Positions 53,701 to 64,000 of a DNA stretch of 64,000 nt are shown here, piece after piece. This DNA comes from Branchiostoma floridae (Eukaryota > Chordata > Leptocardii > Amphioxiformes > Branchiostomatidae). Each line of letters begins with the position of its first letter. The stretch's first letter is position 1. A model generated the notes under the pieces. That model was not told the DNA's origin, searched no databases, and saw nothing but the letters and a program-made list of their open reading frames with translations. Location of the stretch: positions 12,431,454 to 12,495,453 of the forward strand of contig NC_049983.1 of assembly GCF_000003815.2 (NCBI RefSeq). The letters run 5' to 3'. The translations under genes were made by a program, and so were the position numbers.

Positions 53701-56089
53701 ATGTTCGCGGTGGTTTTAAGTTTGCGGTGAAGCGGCCACTGCAAAAACCACAAACATTAAACCACTGCGACAGTTTCTCCATTTACAATAAGCTAGCTTA
53801 GTAGCTATAGAACCTTTCAGTTTGATCCATGTTTATATCTTTAATTTAAGCATCTAAGCTTCAGAAGTTCTGGTTAGACAAGCCCTGCTTGCACAGTTCT
53901 TACTCAATTTTTTTGTATTGTTGGAATTTCAAAATTCCTGTATACTCATACTGTGCACCTAACGTACATGGATCCATATGCTAGGCATATCGCTGCATAA
54001 CAAATTCTGTACTGATATCATGGAAAAATGCCAAACAAGGAATTGACTTATTGAGATGATTTCAAACAGCATCCAGTTGATGTGATCCATAATTCTTATT
54101 CACCGTCGGTTGGCATTCCGTCTTGGGATGGAAATGTCATTGGCCATTGGATCTAAATTTGCTGGCCTGCCATAAGTTACAGATACTACTCATACTAGAA
54201 ATGTGTTCAGAAGCAGTCCAGTTTTACACAGTTCATAGCTGCATTGTGTTGAACAATGAATAAAAGGCTTTAAAATAGAACCAGGACCAATCAAGACAGT
54301 TTTCCACACAAGGAATAGAAGGCGTGAATGTAACATTGAATGTTACCAGCCCCTACATAAGCATGCAGATACTCCAAGCACTGATCAGTGATGTCAACTC
54401 ATCTCTAATGTCTGTTTTCTGGCTATGTATCCATCTAAATACTTTTTGTCGTTTCAGTTCTCATCTCCAATACTTTGACCTTTTTCGACTCATCAAAACT
54501 TGATCAAACATTGATTTTTTTTTAAATTTTACCTTTAAGATGTGCATTATAGTAGTTATACCTAGTAGTAGTACATGTAGCATTGGTTCTTCAGAGATTG
54601 AATCGCAAATGTAGCCTAGTGGCAACCCACCCACATACTTTTCTATGCTACCAATCTAATCCGGGTGGTCATTGGTCAGGGCTTTCTACAACAGGAATTT
54701 ACAGGACAATGAGCAGCACTTGATACCCTGCTGGTGTAAATCTACTAGTATGTATAACCTTGTGCCAACAGTAGCATTTATCTGGGTCAAAATGCACTTC
54801 AACCACTACTGTTTTGTGTCCCTGAATTCAAAGTAAATACAGGACAGTCCTACAGACTTGATAAAGGTAAAGTCTTCCTGACCCAAATACAACTTGTGTG
54901 ACAGAAACATGAACCTTACATTGATGCGGAGCGTGAACTCCTACTCAACCGAAAGAAGTCTACTCTACTCTACTCTACTTTTAAGGTTTAACGCCTGTTT
55001 GGAGAAAACAGGCTACAGTTCACTTCAATCTTGTAAGTTACTGATAAACAGTGTTACTTTATCACCCTCACCCTTGATGATAACCTTTCAATTTTCAACA
55101 GCATGAGATTTAAGAGGCGCTAAAAACATCTTACTGGCAAAAATAAATTTGTGTACACTTTCACTGAGATTGATAATGAATTAATATATACTGACCTCTT
55201 TGGAGTAAAATCATAATGTAAACCTGCTAAGTTATATAGCTACTTCTCACCACTTATCGTCAAACATGTTGTACATAGAGATTCAAAATAAAGTAATACT
55301 TTTATGTGTTCTGGGAAATTATAGATAACGTTACTGCGAGATGACAGTTTTGGACGATCCGAAATCAGTATTGAAAACCTCATAAACATAAGCAATGAAT
55401 ATGACTCCAATTGATCTGACGAAAGACGTGCCTTCTTAAGATACTGTTGGGGAAATGTGAAATATTTGGATGACTGTAAATGACACATAGTTTACTGACT
55501 GGATGACTTCCTCTAGCTCACAGCTACAGCTAGCGTTACATGCAACTCTGTGTCTTGGAGTTGAAGAGTGAAGAAAGACGTAACTGTGGTACATCAAAGA
55601 AACCAAAAAATTTGCAGAAATTGGCAGCATTTGGAGTAAATATCACCAAAATTTTTTCATCCTTATAATAGGTGGGAGGAGAGCACGGAAACAAGTTTTC
55701 ACTTCCTTTCTTCCCGGGGCGCTTTGCGGGCGTTTTCCTCCCACAGCTCCGAAAATACGCTTTGTCATACGGAGAACTGTGGTTTCCGTGCCATGCATAA
55801 TGCATTGTCAGCTGCAGATCTTCAAATCTTGAAACACGTCGTTTCTGGTGGGTCCTTGTAAGAGGGTTTTAAACAATCACAACAAACAATGAATATGACA
55901 AAGTATTTGGCAACTCGCTGAAAATATTCAAGGGTCGCCATTTTGGACGGGCAGTTTGCTGTCCACCTGAGCTCAGCCCCGGATGTCACGTGTAGAAAAC
56001 AGCATTTCTGGCCGGTATTACATTAACCTATGGGATGTTATAAAGCTGTTGTTTACCTTGATGATTCTCCTGGGCAGACTGGCCATCAT
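50799..56089 (-). CDS. UBE2N: Ubiquitin-conjugating enzyme E2 N (Ubc13), five coding exons, 152 aa
   Basis: UBE2N, with a UEV partner, builds lysine-63-linked ubiquitin chains used in NF-kB signalling and DNA-damage tolerance, in cytosol and nucleus. Minus-strand coding exons are 56089-56057, 52896-52795, 51909-51765, 51382-51242 and 50836-50799; GT-AG sites and phases agree. The protein starts [11 protein letters not shown] and continues [15 protein letters not shown]. The E2 core [10 protein letters not shown], the HPN motif (YHPNIDKLG) and the catalytic cysteine in GRICLDIL are intact. The C-terminal part has [16 protein letters not shown] and ends [10 protein letters not shown]. Length equals human UBE2N (152 aa). 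If the second ATG (56086) is used, the active cysteine is residue 87 as in human. The first intron is about 3.2 kb. Upstream (56090-56250) is CpG-rich with an NRF1-like CGCGCAGGCGCG and a CCCAGCATTCCC element on the minus strand. Confidence 0.96.
53578..53790. mobile_element. Second copy of the TACTGTAAATGCA MITE family
   Basis: The left end is TACTGTAAATGCA, as in the 20783-20986 copy. The right end TCCATTTACAATA is a mutated version of the inverse. The interior keeps the TTCGCGGTGGTTTTAAGTT core with substitutions, so this copy is older. It lies in UBE2N intron 1. Confidence 0.85.
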
Positions 56090-56860
56090 GTTAGAATGTA
56101 GAGGTCTGAGAAGCCGCTGGAATCAGGGGAAACCTCACCACTTGCAGGCTTCGCACTCCGGAAATCGCGTACAGGCTACCAACGCGCAGGCGCGTCTATC
56201 AGGGAATGCTGGGTATGTGCAAACGCCCTCTGGCGACATGTGATAAATCACACCTCTCTCAATGAATGGCTTCATAATATCTACAAAACGCCTTTTCCAT
56301 CATCTATACGAAGGGTCAATAAACGTTAAAATGGAAGCAGTCGATAGTTTATTACACAGGTGAACATTGTGGCAGTGACAGGCCATAGGGGCATGTTCGG
56401 GCTTGACGCACCCATCATGACACACGAGTCAGGGGTAGGAGGAACCCCTTACATCCTTGACTGGAACTCCTCCTAGGAGACGGATACTCCGAACAACAAA
56501 GCTGCATCTGCTGGAGCCGTCTCACACGTTGCATACAGTTGCCCCTGTGAGACTTAGTGCTCCAGTAGACGAGAGGGTGGAGAAGGAATTGCACACCCCT
56601 CCTTCACCATAAAAAAAGTCGCTGCAGGTCAGGCAAACAGGCAAAATGTCTATCTGCCTCCTCATCTGTCAAATCGACAGGAGAATTTTAAAAAATGTAA
56701 AATTGACTTGAAAAATGAATTTGAAAAGACGAAAAATTGCTCTGGGCGCCTTTAAAAGAAAACAAGTGCCATCTTATATAGAACGCTGATTTTTATTTTG
56801 GGCATGATACTAGTAACACACCAGATATTATTATCATAAAATCATTGAAATCTAAGCTAG

Positions 56861-56908
56861 TGACGTTACATGACGTAGTTGACGTATGTATATGACGTAT
56901 GTTGACGT
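56861..56908 (+). promoter_or_regulatory. Cluster of five TGACGT (CRE/ATF-type) sites upstream of the secreted-protein gene
   Basis: TGACGT occurs at 56861, 56871, 56880, 56893 and 56903, all in the same orientation, with spacings of 10, 9, 13 and 10 bp, close to one DNA turn. The cluster ends about 160 bp before the start codon at 57066. TGACGT is the core half-site of CREB/ATF proteins. A degenerate tandem repeat (TGACGTATGT) could also generate the pattern. Confidence 0.55.
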
Positions 56909-57065
56909 ATGTATGTCCCCGGCCGGGCCAACTACAATCGACAGTTCTAAAGAGTTCCAGAATAAGTTCCATCTCTGGTTGCTAGGATACGGGTCTGCGT
57001 CGACTGGTTTCGAATCATCGTTGACATTCTCTAGGTTAAAACACGGAGAACAGGAGAGACTGAGG

Positions 57066-58173
57066 ATGGTTTTGTCGTTTCGTTTTTCCCTGGGGGTGGT
57101 ACTTGTACTCCTGGCCATGGGGCCAGTTGTACCAGGCGCACAGGTTAGTATAACTACGCCCTGAAGTTGATGTGTACCTTACCAGAAATCTTCAGTTCTA
57201 ACATTACAACCGGATGACGTTCGAAAATGCGCTTTTAGTTACTGAGTAGATCATGTGGCACCGCCACAATAATCTTATTCATTTACCGCATTGATCCATC
57301 GGATCCACCTGTCTCTTACTAATCGAAAGATGGCCTGTAGACCGCGAAAGTAATTATGACTCCTGGCAGTGAGGAACATATCATTGTCTGACAGAGATTT
57401 ACACACTGCAGGCCAAGTGGACGAGCCTAGCCCGAAGCCGTCGTGCCGGAGTCCTTTGCAAGTCGGTCGCAGACTGTCAGTCCGGAGAGTGCTGTCCCGA
57501 GCAGCTGGGTCGCTGTCTGCCCCTGCTGACCGAGGGTCATCTCTGCCGCCCCTTCTCCATCCAGCGCGGCCATGACTGCCCCTGCACAGTCGGACTTCAA
57601 TGTAACATACCGAACCAAATGAAGAGTCGGCCCGTGGTCGTCCAATCTGGCACATGCGCATCGGTAGAGGCGCAAGAAGAGCAAGCTCAGGTAAGTTGAA
57701 CGTGTGCAATATGACAGGATGTCCACATCTAGATAGACGCCATGAAGTCAAATGTTACCTGTGTCGACTCTTAACACCTTTAAACTCACAAGTCTACTTA
57801 CTTAGTGCTGACTAGACTGCACAAATTACTTGATTATTTGTGGTGGCAACGGGTGCCATATGGCTTAGAATTTCACCCGGTAGCTGCTTTCATCAGCGCT
57901 AAGATGGTAATTTCGAATTCGCATTAGCATGAACATACTTACTGACGAATTACAAATGCGGACTTACACCATAGCTGCTTTGTGTTTTTTCCACATCACC
58001 AGGAGACTAGTAAACAGGCACCCCGGCCTGGCCCCAGTGCCTTCCGCCCAGGTGGCGGGAGGAGGGTCCCCTCTCAGGAGCGGGTCCGTAACCTCATCCA
58101 TAAGATGGCCGGTGCTACAGCTGTGGGCAGGAGGATGCCTACTTCTACTGGCAGGAGAGTCTGGCGGGGATAG
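57066..58173 (+). CDS. Secreted 10-cysteine colipase-fold protein (prokineticin/dickkopf-like), three exons, 175 aa
   Basis: Exons 57066-57143, 57412-57690 and 58003-58173 join in phase 0 with GT-AG sites. Exon 1 is a signal peptide (MVLSFRFSLGVVLVLLAMGP...). Exon 2 carries exactly ten cysteines spaced C-x5-C-x4-CC-x6-C-x9-C-x10-C-x-C-x5-C-xn-C, with the sub-motifs GECCPEQ, LTEGHLC and CPCTVGLQC. This is the disulfide pattern of the colipase fold shared by prokineticins, invertebrate astakines and the C-terminal domain of dickkopf proteins. Exon 3 is basic and Gly/Arg-rich, rather like a processed or matrix-binding tail (RPGGGRRVPSQERVR). Family members are extracellular ligands; which receptor applies here is unknown. 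An in-frame ATG exists at 56886, but the one at 57066 directly precedes the hydrophobic core. The gene is divergent from UBE2N, about 1 kb away. Confidence 0.75.
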
Positions 58174-59620
58174 ACCTCAGGATAGTCTCAGCTTCATCTT
58201 CCGGGAAAGATCCAAAGTTGTACTGTCAGTTGTCATGAGAAACCTTCTCACATTCCTTTCGCCTGTGCAATTAATCAGACAATACTACTACTACCACTTC
58301 TTGCTCAACGATGTGGAGGAAGACCAATTCTTTTTATAGAACATCTTAAACATTTCTGTGCATGAGACCTAGGAATGGAACGCATTGCTTTCTGTCTTTA
58401 GTAGAAATCACTTATGGGTTGACTCACCCCCTGGCTAGTGCTTGTAATGCTGTGTGTCCTAGCTAATACCTATGGAAACGGAGCCACCCAATACACAGTT
58501 ATCTAAATATAACGTTAGTTCTGGTACATGTTCGTCTTTTTGTATGCGTCTCTGTACAATTCACATGCACTTGCAGGATATCTTCGGTACGAGTTACCAT
58601 TACGCACACGCAAAGGTTACGTAACTGAAGAACTTAATGTTAGTAAAAATCTTCTGGAAGGTACAATGACGTACAGTCTGGTGCATGGCGCCCATACCGA
58701 CCATACCGGCCGATAACAAAGGTTGCTTTTATAGTATGGTGTGGTATGGTATGGTATGGTATGTCAATGTTTTAGCAAATAACCACGTACAGAATTCTAA
58801 AGATGGAGTGACATTGAACCCATGAACAAATACGTTTGTAGTTCATGAAGTCAAAAGCCCTACGTCCCACTTATTGCGCATTGTTTAACACAAGCGTTGT
58901 AGTCTAGGTAGTACCGTCTCCAGTCTCTATCAAAGGGTCGGCTAACGCACAGGGAGCACACTACTCAGTCTACAAGCTCAGCTGTCTGACGTTAACACCA
59001 ACGGTTGACTCGTTAGGGAAACATTGATCAGTCACTTATCAATAACAAACTCATCTCGCTCCACTGACATCAGGCATAGAACAATGGGGAAAAACAAGAC
59101 AAACCGCGCGTTGGTATTGATTGCTGGCGTACAACACCGCCAAAATATCGATAAAATTAGGTGTAGTCCATTCGGACATTACTTTGTAAGATCATGGCGT
59201 CTGATTATTTTTGTGACCATTCGGTAGCTTACGGTGACACGCCTAGGGAATGACGTACATTATCCAGCGATGCTGTTTTATGCGAGACTTGCGTGAGAGC
59301 CGGTCCCAGAGGACAAGTTATTTGGAAGGGACCGAGTAGTGCCTCCGCGTTGTCCAGGTGAAACTCACCTGGGACAAAGGTGGGCACGGAAAGTGTGTTG
59401 ACCTGGATATCTGACGCTTTTCACAAACCGCGTGGGATCACGTGACCGGTGGAACGTTACACCTGAGGCAACAAGGTGGAACAAAAGGGACGAACTCCAA
59501 CCTTTCAACTTGGCGTGCCTGAGGGGGTGGGGTGAGCAGGTAACCACAGTACACATCTGGACGGGGGAACGGCAGACTGGAAACGGTCCCCTCTTCACCT
59601 GAAGCAAAGGTTCCACAGCA
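58174..59620. other. Intergenic region with a GTATG satellite
   Basis: No exon was recognised. A (GTATG)n run occupies about 58731-58763. GTCCAGGTGAAACTCACCTGGGAC near 59353-59376 is a short palindrome. The last 300 bases, next to the TIR-gene start, become CpG-richer and may contain its promoter. Confidence 0.5.
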
Positions 59621-62600
59621 ATGGAGACTGCCACACCTGAACCAGGTCAGAAACTGTCACCATCGGTAGTTTATAAAATGTGCCGTTTTTCATGACATGA
59701 ACCGCTAATCTATAAATCATACACACAAGTTCATAAAGGGAACAATACAGTGCGCCCTTTTGGGTCACACCTTTTCGAAGACGTGTCGCCATTAGCTTTG
59801 TATGCTAATGTTTCCAACGATCCCCGTTTAAAGGTTTTGTTAAATATGGGATCTTGTTACGACTAGATGCTTTAATACTGTAACTTAGTCGTTGTTAGTT
59901 TTTCGCGAAATGATACGCCAAAACATCCAACAACTGACTTGTTTTATACGAAGATTCATTCTGGTTTGAACAGATGCAAGGTATTGTTTTTTTAATGAAT
60001 TGCACAATGGCAGTGATGTATTCTCCCACGTACGGCTCATGTGATAACGATATTCGCGAGCTCGGCGTTCGTATGGACCAGTCGGGGAGAACAAAGGAAC
60101 TGCAATGTGGCCCGGGGTCACCAGTACCGCTATAACAGATGATGTCAGTCCCAGGGACCAATCATTTTTATGTGATGAGAAATGTGTAGACACGTGAATC
60201 CTTCTTACAAGCGATAAATCCGGTAGCCATTCTTGGCATCGCGATAAGATCCTAAGAAATCTTTTATCAATCAACGGTTAATGATACGACACCCTGCTTG
60301 CTGCTCTTAGATAACGTATCTCTTGGGGTTCAAAACGTGATTCCGATTAAGTAAAGAGAATCATTGACTTGCGTCAGACGTCGATAAGAATAAATAGAAT
60401 ATACAAAACAATAAACTAAAGCATGACGTCTCCCCACCTATTGTACGAACATCTGGCAAGCGTGTATCCACAGCTCATGTGTACTGTTAAATCTTTTAAA
60501 TATTTGATTGTAAAATTTCTCTACGTGCCGTATGTATGTATGTAAGTACATGTACATGTTCATGTACTCAATCTTTTTAGCGAAGGCTACAGTATTCAAC
60601 ATAGTTTTATGAGACAAAGGTATATGTGGCTCCAATTGACAGTACATTTTCCGCTTATGTACTGCAGCCTGCCAGCCGCCCACAGACGATGACGTGGACT
60701 ACATGTACGATGTTTTACTGTCCTACTGTGACAGGAACCGGCCCTGGGTACTGTACACCCTCGCTTCGGAGCTGGAAAGGGACAACAGCTTCGTACTGTG
60801 TCTCAGAGACAGAGACTACGAGTCTGCTAAGCCCAGACTGCAGAACTTCGTGGATTTTGCCCACATTAGTGCGAGTATTGTGGTGGTGTTGTCGGCGGCC
60901 TACTTGGCGGATGGACCGTGTCAGAAAGAACTAGACCGCGCCATCGCGTCAGGGAGGACAATGGTGGCCGTGCGGTTTGATGGATGTGAGATTCCTCCTC
61001 CGCTCAGGGAGAGAACAGCTGTGATGTTAGACCGCAGTGACGCGGCTTTCTGGGACAAGTTACACAGCTTTCTCCGCACCTATCAGGTCTCCACGCCTTC
61101 ACATGCAGGTAAATGTTAGAAAACACTGGAGTTTACTTTCTTTACGTCCTGCTAGAAGAGAAAAGGAGAGAATTTAGTGTTGGGATAAAAGGACAATCGA
61201 GATTTTGGTCTACATACTTTGTTGAAAAGTACGCCACATTGATGCGTCAGTCATTGTACGTAAAAGACACGTCAATCGTAAGATATTTTCAAGAAACAAT
61301 TGACGATAGGAAATGTGAATATATGTACAGGAAAGTGTATTTGTGACCCCACCGACCTCCGCCATGTCTCTTCTCTGATTCCTGACAGGTGCATGCTGCT
61401 ACCAGAAAGGGAGAAACACTAGTTTTCCCATCATGCCTCGCGTGGTGGTGGAGCGTCCCCATGACGTAGACGCTGTGGTGGTTCTGGTACAGATTACCAT
61501 GGAGACGCTGAAGGGGCTGGGGAGGGCAGGTGGGAGGAGACGGGAACCCCATGTCGTCGGGGTTGTGGGGGAGGCCGGTGTTGGGAAGACCGTGCTGGCT
61601 CTACAGGTGGCGCGGAAACTAACGGAACTCGGCAAAAAGGTACGATCTTTTCTAAGGATCATATCCCATTGATTTTGATTCGCTACATACTGATTTTGCT
61701 TTTAGCCAATCGGAGTTGTCGTTACAACAAACGTTTGACAGTTCCTGTCCGTGGTGCTGACTCGACTGCACAACTCTGAACTGAAAAATATTCTACGACA
61801 GAGCGCTATTCATAGTGGACTCTTTGTAATACCAAATACCAAACCTAGCTATTTTTGTCTGTCCTGTAGGTTTTCTGGATGTCTGTTGGTGCACACCCTG
61901 ACATTCTCCACAACCTTACACGTCTGGCAGCCGCCATGGCCGGCCGGCAACTTTTCTTCTCGGAGCTGCCTGATGTAGTGAACTTTCTCATGACCTTCAC
62001 GGCAGGCAAAGACTATGTCGTCATTTTGGACGACGTCCAGGACGCAGCTGACGTCTTCGACGTCATATGCTCTCTGGCGGGAAGCTGTGTGGCGTTCGTG
62101 ACGTGTAGAAATCAGGGGATGTTAGTGAGACTTCACGTGCCGCCGTCAAACGTACACGTTCTGGGCGGCTTGACTGGGACCGCGGCCGAGCTCCTGCTTC
62201 TGCGTAGTGCAGGGCTTCACGGAGAGTTAAAGCAGGGTGATCCGAGAGCTGAGGCGGTGGCATCGATAGTACAAGTGTGTAACTACATACCCGCGGCGAC
62301 TGTTCTGGTTGGGTCGAGCGTTTGGAACCCGAAAGACCCCGACTGGTGGAAAGGAACTGCCAGGGATCTTAAGGAAACTGAAAATGATCCCCACACCAGC
62401 AAGATATTAGGGAAAGCGTTGCACGTTAGTTATGACTCTCTGCGAGGAGAAACTGTGCGGCTCTGTCTTATTGACTGTTGCGTGTTCCAACCGGGAAGAG
62501 ACATCCCTTTGACTACACTGATAGTGTATTGGAAGTACCGGAGGAACATATCAGAAAGTAGCGCGCGAGGCGCCCTGTATCAGCTGTATAGTCGCTCTTT

Positions 62601-64000
62601 TATTCAAAGGGGAGGTCAACATTCCAGTTACCGCTTCCATACGTCTGTACTCAGTTACGTGAAGGCGATGTTGAAGGAACCAGAGTCTCAGCTGCATAGG
62701 GATCTTCTGGAGTCTTGCCGTACGGTGGGAGGGGGGACATGGGCGGAGTGCCTCCAGGACGGGTATTACTATCAAAATGCCGCTCATCACTTCGTCAGGG
62801 CGGGTTGGACCAGTACACTTGTCAATCTTTTGACGTCATTTCGTTGGCTTAAAGTCAAGCTCACGCACACAGATGTAACGTCATTATTGTCTGATTTTAA
62901 GGACTTGAAAGCACTGACGCCTTTTCCTTCTCCTATACAAGAAGTACTAGATACAATTCGTCTCTCGGGTCTTGTTCTTGCCATCGACAAGTCCCAATTT
63001 GAAGGACAGTTCCTGGGTCGATTGTTAAAATCGTCTCATCCTCGTATTCAGAAACTGATCTCTGAGATCCAGCGGGAACAGAGGGGTGATGTTGCCTTGT
63101 ATCCATCCTCAGCGTGCCTGGGTCGCCCGGGAGGATGTTTAGTTCGGTCGTATTATGGGCACACAGACGCAGTGTTGTGCGTTGTGGTTACAAATTTTCC
63201 CGACAGAAAACGCGTCTTTACGGGCTGCAGAGACTTCACCATACGGTCCTGGGAGCTTGGCTCTAGCCGGGACCTGGGCGTTCTACGTGGTCACCGCGGC
63301 GAAGTGTGTGCGCTACACCTGAGAAAGGACGACAGGTTACTTGCCTCAGCGTCGTGTGACTGCACCATCAAACTGTGGGACACAAACAGGCTCGAGCTGT
63401 CCGCCACTCTGACTGGTCACGAGGCCGGGGTAACAGGAGTAGCGTTCACTCTGGACGGGAGGGGTTTGGTCTCGTGTTCTCGTGATGGAGTGTTGAAGGT
63501 TTGGGAGGACACAGTTCAGATACCGTCTGTTTCAAGACTCTCGGTATACAAAACCTCGATGACGCGTTCGCTCTCCTCGTACGGCAGTTCCTGGAACATC
63601 AAGAAAGACTTGGTCGCACACAGCAGTCAGATCACAAGCCTCTGTTTCTTTCACTGCAGCAGTAGGGTGGCCACTTGCGCTGCTGATTCGCTGATCAAGA
63701 TTTGGGATCTGCAAGAAAAAGATCCAACAAAACGTGCTGGCACGCTCAGAGGCCACCGGGATATCGTCCGCAGCGTGACCATGACAAAGAACGATGCGTA
63801 TCTCATATCCTGCGCAGACGACAAAATCATCGCTTTGTGGAACACTGAAAGATCACTTCTCGTCAGAACCTTGGTAAATCCAGATGGACCTGTAGCCGCG
63901 ATATCACTGTCGCCAGACGATACCACACTTGTGTCAGTAGGTGGCGCTTCTGAGTCAAGTGTCAGACTGTGGAACCTACACACAGGACAGATCATTGGTA
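59621..64000 (+). CDS. TIR-NB-ARC-WD40 protein (APAF1-like STAND ATPase), 3' end beyond the window; 949 residues visible
   Basis: This is a signal-transduction ATPase with numerous domains, a class of ligand-triggered oligomerising immune or cell-death switches. Exons: 59621-59645 (predicted, METATPEP), 60668-61108, 61389-61639 and 61870 to the window end; phases agree and the last exon is open throughout. A TIR domain spans about residues 22-150, with box 1 YDVLLSY, box 2 LCLRDRD and box 3 FW (AAFWDKL). A Glu in CQKELDRA occupies the usual TIR helix position. NB-ARC follows: P-loop GEAGVGKT (216-223), Walker B VVILDDV (289-295), a FVTCRN segment, CNYIPAA in place of GLPL, and SYDSL (426-430). 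A helical region (WLKVKL, LRLSGLVLA-type) precedes WD40 repeats from about residue 660; at least six repeats are visible (GHTDAV, TIKLWD, KIWDL, RLWNLHTG). Domain order is that of APAF1 with TIR in place of CARD. The upstream 25-nt exon is inferred from phase fit; otherwise translation could begin at ATG 60703. Confidence 0.88.

Noticed and set aside
56886-57065. Upstream in-frame ATG for the secreted-protein gene
   Set aside because: It would place 60 residues before the signal peptide; the ATG at 57066 is immediately followed by the hydrophobic core.

Overview
The window looks like nuclear DNA from an invertebrate chordate, most likely a cephalochordate (amphioxus, Branchiostoma). The support is intron-rich genes with close vertebrate orthologues (HMGA, a C3orf18-like membrane protein, DCAF1, UBE2N), GT-AG splicing, a lineage-specific innate-immunity-type TIR-NB-ARC-WD40 gene, AT-rich introns full of small DNA transposons, and no bacterial-type operons. 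Species is inferred from gene content, not read from a marker. There are two assembly gaps (16945-17044 and 42885-43255).

Layout. 829-12999 (+) is a five-exon HMGA gene encoding 110 aa, with three AT-hooks, an 18-nt microexon and an acidic tail. Its third intron is about 9.5 kb. 13000-24728 is its 3' region followed by a gene-poor stretch with MITEs, palindromes and a LINE-tail remnant. 24729-28641 (-) is a five-exon single-pass membrane protein whose transmembrane/cytoplasmic part matches vertebrate C3orf18 but whose ectodomain is a long Ser/Thr/Pro-rich stalk. It is head-to-head with DCAF1 (30431-46785, +, 20 recognised coding exons plus one hidden in a gap), the substrate receptor of CUL4-DDB1 ubiquitin ligases. 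50799-56089 (-) is UBE2N (Ubc13), tail-to-tail with DCAF1. 57066-58173 (+) is a three-exon secreted 10-cysteine colipase-fold (prokineticin/dickkopf-like) protein. From 59621 to the window end (+) runs a gene joining a TIR domain to an APAF1-like NB-ARC module, a helical region and WD40 repeats.

Functional view. DCAF1 and UBE2N both serve ubiquitin signalling. UBE2N in vertebrates makes the K63 chains used downstream of TIR receptors, so a TIR-NB-ARC protein next door is suggestive, but the neighbourhood alone does not prove a shared pathway. The most notable observations are the TIR-NB-ARC-WD40 architecture (plant-resistance-protein-like domain order with APAF1-like WD40 repeats), a 1277-bp hAT element inserted so that its 8-bp target duplication begins exactly at a DCAF1 splice donor, nested transposons in another DCAF1 intron, a helically phased cluster of five TGACGT sites before the secreted-protein gene, and deep conservation of the HMGA2 exon plan.
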